Shown here: positions 1 through 8,948 of the stretch, in pieces
Layout of the letters: each line of letters opens with the position of its first letter
Position numbering within the stretch: the stretch's first letter is position 1
NCBI GenBank assembly: GCA_902531765.1
Contig: CACAFC010000001.1
Coordinates: forward strand, 62,001 to 126,000
Direction: 5' to 3'
Length of the DNA: 64,000 nt
Origin: an uncultured Pelagibacteraceae bacterium
Lineage (GTDB): Bacteria; Pseudomonadota; Alphaproteobacteria; Pelagibacterales; Pelagibacteraceae
Program-made: the position numbers and the translations under genes
Notes under the pieces: generated by a model
Database searches by the model: none
Seen by the model: only the letters and a program-made list of their open reading frames with translations
Told to the model about the DNA's origin: nothing

Positions 1-684
1 ATGAATAATTTTATTAAACTCTCAAATATTTCCAAGTCTTTTACTCACCAAAAAAATCTAAGAGTTTTAAAAAAATTGACATATGATTTTAAACTTGGAA
101 AAATTTATTCTCTAATGGGACCCTCTGGCTCTGGAAAATCAACATTATTAAACTTGTTGTCATTAATCGATAGACCATCTGGTGGTATAATGAAATATGG
201 AAATAAACAAATTGATTTTGAAAATTCTAACTATAATGACATTTTAAGAGCTAATAAAATTGGAATTATTTACCAACAAGATAATTTACTTCCAGATTTC
301 ACAGCTTTAGAAAATGTATATTTAGCCAATCTATCAATAGAAAAAAATAAAGAAGTTTCTGTATCAAAATCAAAACAATTATTGAGAAAAGTCGGTTTAT
401 CAAATCGAATTTACCATTATCCTTCAGAACTTTCTGGTGGTGAAAAACAAAGAGTATCAATAGCTAGAGCTTTGATTAACGATCCTCAAGTTATCCTAGC
501 CGATGAGCCAACAGGAAGTTTAGATCTAAAAACAGCAAAAAGTGTTTTTGATATTTTAAAAAAACAAATAAATTCAAACCGATTGATAATCTTTGCAACT
601 CATAATAGATTTTTTGCTAAAAAGTCAGATTGCATGTTGGAAATAGTTAATGGTAGTATAAAAACCATTAATGCAAGAGTCTAA
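1..684 (+). CDS. lolD: Lipoprotein-releasing ABC transporter ATP-binding protein LolD
   Basis: Walker [10 protein letters not shown], signature LSGGEKQR, Walker B VILADEPT; followed by dnaE. Confidence 0.85.
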   Translation: MNNFIKLSNISKSFTHQKNLRVLKKLTYDFKLGKIYSLMGPSGSGKSTLLNLLSLIDRPSGGIMKYGNKQIDFENSNYNDILRANKIGIIYQQDNLLPDFTALENVYLANLSIEKNKEVSVSKSKQLLRKVGLSNRIYHYPSELSGGEKQRVSIARALINDPQVILADEPTGSLDLKTAKSVFDILKKQINSNRLIIFATHNRFFAKKSDCMLEIVNGSIKTINARV

Positions 685-3600
685 TTCTGAAAATTTTAAT
701 CATCTAAAAATACATACTCAGTTTTCTATTTGCGAAGGAGCTATTAAGATAGATGATTTAAAAGATATTTCTAAAGATAAAAAGTTAAAAGCTTTAGGTT
801 TGTGCGATACTTCCAATTTATGTGGTGCATTAGAGTTTGCTGAAAAATTATCTAAATCTGGGTCTCAACCAATAATTGGAACGCAAATCAATTTTAAATT
901 AAATGATACAACTGGTCTATTACCTTTATTTGCTTTAAATGAGGATGGGTACAAAACAATAATAAAGTTATCATCATTGTCTTTTCTAAAAAATGATGAC
1001 CTTTCTGATCCTCATTTAAATATAAATGAATTATTAAATAACACTGAAGGTGTAGCAATATTCTCCGGAACAATTAACGGTTTATTCGGACAATTATTTA
1101 ATAAGGGCAAATTTTCGGAAATTAGTGAAATTTTTTCAAAACTTAAAGCTAATTATGGAGATAGATTTTATATTGAAATTCAACGTCATGGTGATCAAAA
1201 TGAAAAAGAATTCGAAAAATTTAATTTAATAAGTTCAAAAAAATTAGATATTCCTTTAATCGCAACTAACGAGGTGTTTTACATAAATAAAGATATGCAT
1301 GAAGCACATGATGCATTGATTTGTATAAAAAATAAGACCTATGTTAATGAAAAAAATAGAGTTAGATTTAGTAACCATCATTACCTTAAAAGTAGTTCAG
1401 AAATGGTTGATTTATTCTTTGATTTGCCAGAGGCATTAGAAAATAATTATAATTTTCCGTTTCGATGCAACTTTAGACCTTTATCCTCTAAACCTATTTT
1501 ACCTAATATAAGTTCCGACAAAGGTATTAGTGCAGATGAAATCTTAAAAAAAGACTCATTAGATGGTTTTAATGAAAAATTTATAAAGATATTTAACTTA
1601 GAAAATAAAGATTTTGCATCTGACAAAAATTATTTGAAATATAAAGATAGATTAGATCATGAGTTAGAAATTATAATTAAAATGAATTATGCAAGTTATT
1701 TTTTAATTGTATCTGACTATATAAAATGGGCAAAAGAAAATGATATTCCAGTCGGGCCTGGTAGAGGATCTGGTGCTGGTTCTTTAGTCGCTTGGTGTCT
1801 TTCAATAACAGATGTTGACCCAATAAGATTTAACTTAATTTTTGAGAGATTTTTAAACCCAGATAGAATTTCAATGCCTGATTTCGATATAGACTTCTGC
1901 GAAGAAAAAAGAGATTTAGTTTTTGAATATTTAAAAAAAAAATATGAAAATAGCGTTGCTCATATAATTACATTTGGAAAATTAAAAGCTAGAATGGTTA
2001 TAAGAGATGTCGGACGCGTTTTAGGACTGGCTTATGGTTTTGTTGACAGTATATCAAAAATGATTCCATTCGATCCATCAAGGCCACAAAATCTTACAGA
2101 ATGTATTGCTGGAGAACCAAGACTTCAAAAATTAATAAATGAAGATAGCAGAGTAAAAAAACTTACAGATCTTTCGTTAAAATTAGAAGGATTAAATAGA
2201 AATGTTGCAACTCATGCCGCTGGTGTTGTGATCGCTGATAAAAAATTAACTGAAATAGTTCCATTATATAAGGATGCAACTTCTGACTTGTTGTTACCTT
2301 CAACACAATTTGACATGTATTCAGCTGAAAATGCAGGATTAATTAAGTTTGATTTTTTAGGATTAAAAACTTTAACAGTTATAAATAACACTCAAAAACT
2401 TATAAAAAAAAAAGATAAAAAATTTAATATTGAAAACATAAATTTTGAAGATCAAAAAGTTTTTGATCTATTGTCATCTGGCAAAACTGTTGGTTTATTT
2501 CAAATTGAAAGTGCTGGAATGCGCGAAGCATTGATGCAAATGAAACCAAATCATATAGAAGATATTATTGCCTTAGTAGCACTTTATAGACCAGGTCCAA
2601 TGAGCAATATACCAATTTATAATGATTGCAAACATGGAAAAAAGACACCCGATTATTTACATCCTTTACTTGAAGATATTTTACGACCTACATATGGAGT
2701 GATTATTTATCAAGAACAAGTAATGCAAATTGCACAAAAACTCTCTGGTTTTACAGCTGGTCAAGCTGACATTTTAAGGAGAGCGATGGGTAAAAAGAAA
2801 AGAGCTGAATTAGAAAAACAAAAACAAAGTTTTATTTCTGGTGCTGTAAACAATGGTATTAGCAAAGATGTTGCAGCAGGAATCTTTTTAAAAATTGAGC
2901 CATTTGCAGAATATGGATTTAATAAAAGTCATGCAGCTGCATATGCAATTATTTCCTATCAAACAGCTTATCTGAAAACTTATTATCCAAAAGAGTTTAT
3001 TGCTGCATCAATGACAATGGATATTTCTAATCAAAATAAATTAAGTGAATTTTATGAGGAATTAAAAAGATTGAAAATAAAAATAGTAAGACCAGACATA
3101 AATGAATGTTATGCAGATTTTAGAACAGACGGAGAAAAATTCTATTATGCATTAGGTGCTATTAAAGCTGTGGGATATGAAGCGGTCTCAAATATTGTTG
3201 AGGAAAGAATTAAAAATGGAAAATTTAGTTCTATTAATGATTTTTTAAACAGAGTAAATCCAAAAGATATCAACAAGTTACAATTAGAAGGTTTAGTAAA
3301 AGCAGGAGCTTTTGATAATATAAACTTAAATAGACAATCGTTATTTAATTCAATACCAAGCTTTATAACAAAATCAAAAAATATTTATGAAAATAGATCT
3401 GCCAATCAGATTGATTTATTTGGTGAAAATAATACTTCAGATAGTGAGGTGATAATAAAGATTGATGACTGGAAGTTTGAGGAAAGATTATCCAAAGAAT
3501 TTGAGTCAGTTGGCTTTTTTATTTCTGATCATCCTCTAAATCAATTTAAAGAAATATTTGTAGACTATAATATAAAAGACTACCTAAATTTTAATAATGA

Positions 3601-4087
3601 TAATGAAATAATTAATTCAAATATCGCTGCAACTTTATTAAAAATACAAGAGAGAAAAACTGCCAAAGGAAATCCTTATGCTGTTTTAAAATTAACTGAT
3701 CTAACTAGTGTTTTTGAATTATTCATTTTTTCTGAGGTTTTAGAAAAAAATCGTGATATTTTGAAAGAAGGGTCATCAATAATATTAACTTTGGCAAAAT
3801 CTGTTTCAGATGAAGAAAATCGTTTTAAGAGAATAAATGTTCAGAAAATAGCCTCACTTTCAGAGTTGATTAATAAACCAATCGAAGAGGTAATTTTTAA
3901 CTTAAAATCATTAAATGAATTAAACGAAATCTCAAAAATTATCCCAAAAGATGGAAATACAATTGTTAAAATTAAATTACGAGACCAAAATAATGAATTA
4001 GATTTTACACTTAAGAATAAGAGAAATATTGACAGAAAAATGTTAAATATAATTAGAAATAAAGAGATTTCTGCAATTATTCGATAA
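671..4087 (+). CDS. dnaE: DNA polymerase III alpha subunit
   Basis: 1138 aa; PHP-like N-terminus (HTQFSICEGA), PDFDIDFCEEKRD, GPGRGSGAGSLVAW, YGVIIYQEQVMQIA motifs; overlaps lolD by 14 bp. Confidence 0.96.
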   Translation: MQESNSENFNHLKIHTQFSICEGAIKIDDLKDISKDKKLKALGLCDTSNLCGALEFAEKLSKSGSQPIIGTQINFKLNDTTGLLPLFALNEDGYKTIIKLSSLSFLKNDDLSDPHLNINELLNNTEGVAIFSGTINGLFGQLFNKGKFSEISEIFSKLKANYGDRFYIEIQRHGDQNEKEFEKFNLISSKKLDIPLIATNEVFYINKDMHEAHDALICIKNKTYVNEKNRVRFSNHHYLKSSSEMVDLFFDLPEALENNYNFPFRCNFRPLSSKPILPNISSDKGISADEILKKDSLDGFNEKFIKIFNLENKDFASDKNYLKYKDRLDHELEIIIKMNYASYFLIVSDYIKWAKENDIPVGPGRGSGAGSLVAWCLSITDVDPIRFNLIFERFLNPDRISMPDFDIDFCEEKRDLVFEYLKKKYENSVAHIITFGKLKARMVIRDVGRVLGLAYGFVDSISKMIPFDPSRPQNLTECIAGEPRLQKLINEDSRVKKLTDLSLKLEGLNRNVATHAAGVVIADKKLTEIVPLYKDATSDLLLPSTQFDMYSAENAGLIKFDFLGLKTLTVINNTQKLIKKKDKKFNIENINFEDQKVFDLLSSGKTVGLFQIESAGMREALMQMKPNHIEDIIALVALYRPGPMSNIPIYNDCKHGKKTPDYLHPLLEDILRPTYGVIIYQEQVMQIAQKLSGFTAGQADILRRAMGKKKRAELEKQKQSFISGAVNNGISKDVAAGIFLKIEPFAEYGFNKSHAAAYAIISYQTAYLKTYYPKEFIAASMTMDISNQNKLSEFYEELKRLKIKIVRPDINECYADFRTDGEKFYYALGAIKAVGYEAVSNIVEERIKNGKFSSINDFLNRVNPKDINKLQLEGLVKAGAFDNINLNRQSLFNSIPSFITKSKNIYENRSANQIDLFGENNTSDSEVIIKIDDWKFEERLSKEFESVGFFISDHPLNQFKEIFVDYNIKDYLNFNNDNEIINSNIAATLLKIQERKTAKGNPYAVLKLTDLTSVFELFIFSEVLEKNRDILKEGSSIILTLAKSVSDEENRFKRINVQKIASLSELINKPIEEVIFNLKSLNELNEISKIIPKDGNTIVKIKLRDQNNELDFTLKNKRNIDRKMLNIIRNKEISAIIR

Positions 4088-4144
4088 TTTTAAGCTTGTT
4101 AAATAAAAAAAATCTTTGTAAATAGTCATTAAAATTAACAAAAA

Positions 4145-4217
4145 CGCACACAGTTTTTGGTTTTATACCTCCGGTCCTTTATTGGAAATTACTGTGGTGG
4201 CTTAACCGGGAAAAAAT
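4145..4217 (+). ncRNA. Candidate structured leader of rpsB (ribosomal protein S2 cis-regulatory RNA)
   Basis: 130-bp, relatively GC-rich intergenic region; CACAGT (4149-4154) pairs with ACTGTG (4191-4196), CCGGT (4171-4175) pairs with ACCGG (4205-4209); the helices interleave as a pseudoknot just upstream of the ATG. Confidence 0.75.
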
Positions 4218-5027
4218 ATGAAAATACCTAACGTTACAATTCAACAATTATTAGAAGCTGGGGTTCATTTAGGACACAAAACGCTTAGATGGAACCCAAA
4301 AATGAAAAAATATATTTTTGGCAAAAGAGATTCTATTCATATTATAGATCTAACTCAGACTTTAGAACTTACTAAAATTGCACTAGAAAAAATACATGAA
4401 GTTATATCAAATAATGGAAAAATATTATTTGTTTCAACAAAAAAACAAGCTTCAGAAGCTGTAGCAGAAGTAGCTAAAGAAACTGATCAATATTTTGTAA
4501 ATTATAGATGGTTAGGAGGAATGCTAACTAATTGGGGAACTATATCAAATTCAATAAAAAAACTAAAACAATTAGAATTAAATTTAGTTTCTGAAAATAG
4601 AGGTTTTACAAAAAAAGAACTTCTTAAAATGAGTGTTAAAAAGGACAAACTACAAAGATCATTAGGTGGAATCGCTGAGATGAAAAAGGTTCCTGATTTA
4701 GTATTTATTATAGATACAAATTACGAGTCACTTGCTATTCAGGAGTCAGTTAAACTAGGAATCCCGATTGTTGCAATTTTAGACAGTAATTCAAATCCTG
4801 ATGGTATTGATTATCCAATCCCAGGAAATGATGATGCTAGAAGAGCAATTGATCTATATTGTAATTTAATTAAAGAAACTATTGATTCAGCAAAAAGCTC
4901 AATTCCTGTAGTCGAAAAAAAAGATAGTGTAAAAAAAGATACTAAATCATCAAAAACAGTACAAGAAAAAGATAGAGAAAAATTAGAAGAAAAATTTAGT
5001 GAGAAAACGAAAGAGACAATTAATTAA
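4218..5027 (+). CDS. rpsB: 30S ribosomal protein S2
   Basis: [63 protein letters not shown]-rich C-terminal tail. Confidence 0.98.
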   Translation: MKIPNVTIQQLLEAGVHLGHKTLRWNPKMKKYIFGKRDSIHIIDLTQTLELTKIALEKIHEVISNNGKILFVSTKKQASEAVAEVAKETDQYFVNYRWLGGMLTNWGTISNSIKKLKQLELNLVSENRGFTKKELLKMSVKKDKLQRSLGGIAEMKKVPDLVFIIDTNYESLAIQESVKLGIPIVAILDSNSNPDGIDYPIPGNDDARRAIDLYCNLIKETIDSAKSSIPVVEKKDSVKKDTKSSKTVQEKDREKLEEKFSEKTKETIN

Positions 5028-5028
5028 T

Positions 5029-5880
5029 ATGAGCGATGTTGAAAAAGTAAAAAAGTTAAGAGTTGCTACAGGAGCTGGTTTTAAAGACTGCAACTTAGCA
5101 ATAAAAGAAGCTAATGGTGATCTAGATAAGGCAGTGGAGATTTTAAGAGTAAAAGGAATTTCAAAAGCATCAAAAAAAATGTCAAGAGAAGCAAAAGAAG
5201 GTGTTGTTGCAATTAGTGGGGATGAGAAAAAGACCTCAATAATCGAAGTTAATTGCGAAACAGATTTTGTAGCAAAAAATGATGATTTTATAAATTTTGT
5301 GAAAGAGATAAGTGAATTAAATAATCAAAATGACTCTAATCTTGACAATCTAAAGAAAGCTAAAATGAAAAATGGTTCCTCTGTTGAGGATAATTTAGTT
5401 GCGTTGATTGCTAAAATCGGAGAAAAAATAACTATTGGACAAACAAAAACTATCTCAAACTCTTCGTCAACTAATTACCAATATTTACATACAGTGGTTA
5501 AGGATAACTTGGCAAAACTAGCTGTAATTGTCTCGTTGGAAACTAAAGAAAATTCAGAAAGTGTAAAAACATTTGGTAAACAATTATCAATGCATATTGC
5601 AGCTTCAAATCCTTTAGCTTTAGAGTCCAAATTAATTGACAAAGCAATCATTGACAAAGAGCAAGAATTAATAACAGAAGAACTAAAAAATTCAGGTAAA
5701 CCAGAGAACATAGCTAAAAAAATAAGTTTAGGAAAAATGAATAAATTTAAAGAGGAAAATGCTCTTATGACCCAGCCTTGGGTAATGGAACCAAAAAAGA
5801 AAGTTCAAGATGTTTTAGAAGATCTTGCTATTAATGGTTTAAAGATTAAGGAATTTAGCAGAATAAAAATAGGTGAATAG
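5029..5880 (+). CDS. tsf: Elongation factor Ts (ATG at 5029 preferred over the GTG at 4999 in the ORF track)
   Basis: [45 protein letters not shown]; follows rpsB. Confidence 0.96.
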   Translation: MSDVEKVKKLRVATGAGFKDCNLAIKEANGDLDKAVEILRVKGISKASKKMSREAKEGVVAISGDEKKTSIIEVNCETDFVAKNDDFINFVKEISELNNQNDSNLDNLKKAKMKNGSSVEDNLVALIAKIGEKITIGQTKTISNSSSTNYQYLHTVVKDNLAKLAVIVSLETKENSESVKTFGKQLSMHIAASNPLALESKLIDKAIIDKEQELITEELKNSGKPENIAKKISLGKMNKFKEENALMTQPWVMEPKKKVQDVLEDLAINGLKIKEFSRIKIGE

Positions 5881-6432
5881 ATGTTTGATGAAAAATCACA
5901 TAGCTTAAAAATGGATAAAGCTATTGAGGTGTTCTCTAAAGAGTTATCATCATTGAGAACTGGAAGAGCAAATGCAGCAATGTTAGATCTCGTTAAAGTA
6001 GATGTCTATGGTCAACAAATGCCCATTAATCAGGTTGGCAGCATAACAACACCTGAACCAAGAATGATTAATATTCAAGTTTGGGACCAAAATAATGTGA
6101 ACCTAGTAGATGCCGCTATCAAGAAATCAGAGCTTGGGTTAAATCCTCAAATTGATGGGCAATTAATCAGATTACCAATACCAGAACTAAATGAGGAAAG
6201 AAGAACAGAACTTAAAAAATTAATTAAGTCTATGGGCGAAAAATGTAAAATTTCAATTAGAAATATAAGAAGAGATGCTAATGAAGAACTTAAAAAACTT
6301 TTAAAATCAAAAAAAATTGGTGAAGATGAAGAAAAATCTTTCGAAAAAAATGTTCAGATAATCACCGATAAACATATAGCAATTGTTGACGAAAAAATTT
6401 CAACTAAAGAAAAAGAAATAATGACAATATGA
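5881..6432 (+). CDS. frr: Ribosome recycling factor
   Basis: ELSSLRTGRANAAMLDLVKVDVYGQQMPINQVGSI; IRNIRRDANEELKKL. Confidence 0.97.
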   Translation: MFDEKSHSLKMDKAIEVFSKELSSLRTGRANAAMLDLVKVDVYGQQMPINQVGSITTPEPRMINIQVWDQNNVNLVDAAIKKSELGLNPQIDGQLIRLPIPELNEERRTELKKLIKSMGEKCKISIRNIRRDANEELKKLLKSKKIGEDEEKSFEKNVQIITDKHIAIVDEKISTKEKEIMTI

Positions 6433-7103
6433 ACCCTTTAAAACATGTAGCCATTATCATGGATGGTAATGGGAGATGGGGTTTAAAGAATAAAAATTCA
6501 AGAAATGCTGGTCATAGAGCGGGCTTAAATACAGTAGAAAAAATCATAAAGGAAACTATTAAAAATGATATAAAATTTCTCACTCTATATGCTTTTTCAA
6601 CAGAAAATTGGAAAAGGCCTAAAAAAGAGATCAATTTTTTATTCAATCTTTTAGAAAATTTTCTTAAAGAAAAAATCGAGGAGTTAAATAACCAAAAAAT
6701 TAAATTAAAGATTGTTGGTAGAAAAAATTTCTCAACTAAATTGAATAGTCTATTAAACTTATCAGAAAAAAAAACCTCAAAAAATAATAGACTTCAAATA
6801 AATTTAGCTTTAAATTATGGATCAAAAGCCGAGTTAATTTATGCATTTAAAGAATTAGCAAAAAATAAAGAGTCAATTAATGAAAAAAATTTAAAAAAAT
6901 ATTTACAGACAAAAGATATACCAGATCCAGATATATTGATAAGAACAGGAAATACAAAAAGATTAAGCAATTTTTTATTATGGCAAGTAGCTTATTCTGA
7001 GATTTTTTTTGAAAAAAAGTTATGGCCTGATTTTAACGAAAAAGACTATTATAAAATAATCAAGAAATATAAGAGTATTAAAAGAAATTTTGGTAATATC
7101 TAA
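6429..7103 (+). CDS. uppS: Undecaprenyl diphosphate synthase
   Basis: HVAIIMDGNGRWG, GHRAGLNTVEKI, LTLYAFSTENWKRP, DPDILIRTGNTKRLSNFLLWQ. Confidence 0.96.
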   Translation: MNPLKHVAIIMDGNGRWGLKNKNSRNAGHRAGLNTVEKIIKETIKNDIKFLTLYAFSTENWKRPKKEINFLFNLLENFLKEKIEELNNQKIKLKIVGRKNFSTKLNSLLNLSEKKTSKNNRLQINLALNYGSKAELIYAFKELAKNKESINEKNLKKYLQTKDIPDPDILIRTGNTKRLSNFLLWQVAYSEIFFEKKLWPDFNEKDYYKIIKKYKSIKRNFGNI

Positions 7104-7774
7104 TGATTAAAGAAGTTGAAAAAAGAATATTGAGTTCACTCATTTTAATTCCATTATCAATATTCTTTATAATTCAAGGATCTATTTTTTTTGCTTTTTT
7201 TTTAATTATAGCATTTTTACTAACAAGTTATGAGTGGATAAAAATGTGTAGAAAATTTAATTCACTTAAAATCTTTGGAATTATTTTTTTATTTTTATCT
7301 TTTTTTTATGCGTTTGGATTTAGAGAAAATTTAGGTTTATATAATTTTTTATTTGTAGTTTTGATATGTATTCTTACGGATTTAGGTGGGTACATTTTTG
7401 GAAAAACTTTTAAAGGACCAAAATTGACAAAAATCAGCCCTAATAAAACTTACGCTGGAGTTTTTGGAAGTTTTTTTTGCTCATTAATAGTTGGGATATT
7501 AATGTTAAATAATTTTCCAATTTCTCTTGGAACTTTGACTGAAAATCAGATTTATTCCAGTTTTGATACTAATACTCAGCTATATTATCTTTTATTAATT
7601 TTATCGATTTCATTTATTAGTCAAATAGGTGACTTGACCATCTCATATTTCAAAAGATTAATGAAAGTTAAAGATACCGGTAAAATTATACCTGGTCACG
7701 GAGGATTACTTGATAGGATTGATGGTTTGATTTTTGTAATACCAATCTTTTATATATTTTTTAAATTATTTTAA
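7103..7774 (+). CDS. cdsA: Phosphatidate cytidylyltransferase
   Basis: multi-TM; ISPNKTYAGVFGS, QIGDLTISYFKRLMKVKDTGKIIPGHGGLLDRIDGL. Confidence 0.94.
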   Translation: MIKEVEKRILSSLILIPLSIFFIIQGSIFFAFFLIIAFLLTSYEWIKMCRKFNSLKIFGIIFLFLSFFYAFGFRENLGLYNFLFVVLICILTDLGGYIFGKTFKGPKLTKISPNKTYAGVFGSFFCSLIVGILMLNNFPISLGTLTENQIYSSFDTNTQLYYLLLILSISFISQIGDLTISYFKRLMKVKDTGKIIPGHGGLLDRIDGLIFVIPIFYIFFKLF

Positions 7775-8937
7775 TGAAAAAAAAAATAGCTATTTTAGGT
7801 TCGACAAGTTCAATCGGTAAGTCTTTATTAAATATAGTTAAAAAAGATAATAAAAATTTTAAGATAGAATTATTAACAGCAAATACAAATTATAAAGATT
7901 TAATTAATCAAGCGAAAAGATTCAATGTTAAGAATATAATTATAACTGATCCAAATAGTTTCAAAAAAACAAAAATAATTTGCAAAAATAAAGATATTAA
8001 TATTTTTCAAAACTTTGAAAGTTTAAAAAGAATTTTGCCAAAAAAAGTTGATTATGTAATGAGTGCTATCTCTGGAATTGGTGGATTATTACCTACATAT
8101 AAAGTAATTAATAGAACAAAATTAATTGCAATAGCAAATAAAGAAGCAATTGTTTGTGGGTGGCCACTTATTAAAAAAGAACTTAAAAAAAACAAAACTA
8201 AATTTATCCCAGTGGATTCAGAACATTTCTCAATTTTTTCACTTCTTGACGATACTAACAAAAATGAAATTGAAAAAATTTATATTACCGCTTCTGGTGG
8301 ACCATTCATTAATTTACCTAAAAATCAGTTTAAAAAAATTAAATTAAGAGATGCACTAAAACATCCTAATTGGAGTATGGGAAAAAAAATCACAATTGAT
8401 TCTGCAACATTAATGAATAAAGTTTTTGAAGTAATTGAAGCAAAAAATATATTTGATATTGGCTACGACAAAATCTCAATACTTACACATCCAAAATCAT
8501 ATGTTCACACAATAATTAAATTCAAAAATGGTTTAAGTAAATTCTTAATTCACGAACCAGACATGACAATACCAATTTATAATTCTATTTATTTTGAAAA
8601 AAGTAAAAATATTGTGTCAAGTCCTCTAGATTTTAAAACTCTCAATAATTTGAATCTTCAAAAAGTAGAAAAAAATAAATTCCCGTTAGTTAGAATACTT
8701 GATAAATTGCCAAAATATCCTTCATTATTTGAAACAGTTTTAATAACAATTAATGACTACCTAGTTTATAAATTTTTAGATAGAAAAATTAATTTTCAAA
8801 ATCTTACTAAATTGATTAATAAAATTTCAAATTTAAAAGAATTTCAAAAATTTAAGAAGATTAAGCCCAAAAATATAAAACAAATATATAATTTAAGAGA
8901 TTATGTTCATTTAAAATTAAATGCTTTAGGTATATAA
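7774..8937 (+). CDS. dxr: 1-deoxy-D-xylulose 5-phosphate reductoisomerase
   Basis: KIAILGSTSSIGKSLL, ANKEAIVCGW, PVDSEHFSIFS, TASGGPF, HPNWSMGKKITIDSATLMNK. Confidence 0.96.
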   Translation: MKKKIAILGSTSSIGKSLLNIVKKDNKNFKIELLTANTNYKDLINQAKRFNVKNIIITDPNSFKKTKIICKNKDINIFQNFESLKRILPKKVDYVMSAISGIGGLLPTYKVINRTKLIAIANKEAIVCGWPLIKKELKKNKTKFIPVDSEHFSIFSLLDDTNKNEIEKIYITASGGPFINLPKNQFKKIKLRDALKHPNWSMGKKITIDSATLMNKVFEVIEAKNIFDIGYDKISILTHPKSYVHTIIKFKNGLSKFLIHEPDMTIPIYNSIYFEKSKNIVSSPLDFKTLNNLNLQKVEKNKFPLVRILDKLPKYPSLFETVLITINDYLVYKFLDRKINFQNLTKLINKISNLKEFQKFKKIKPKNIKQIYNLRDYVHLKLNALGI

Positions 8938-8948
8938 AGCGAGTATTA

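Noticed and set aside
4999-5028. Upstream GTG start for tsf ([10 protein letters not shown] extension)
   Set aside because: Overlaps the rpsB end; the ATG at 5029 fits EF-Ts N-terminus alignment better.
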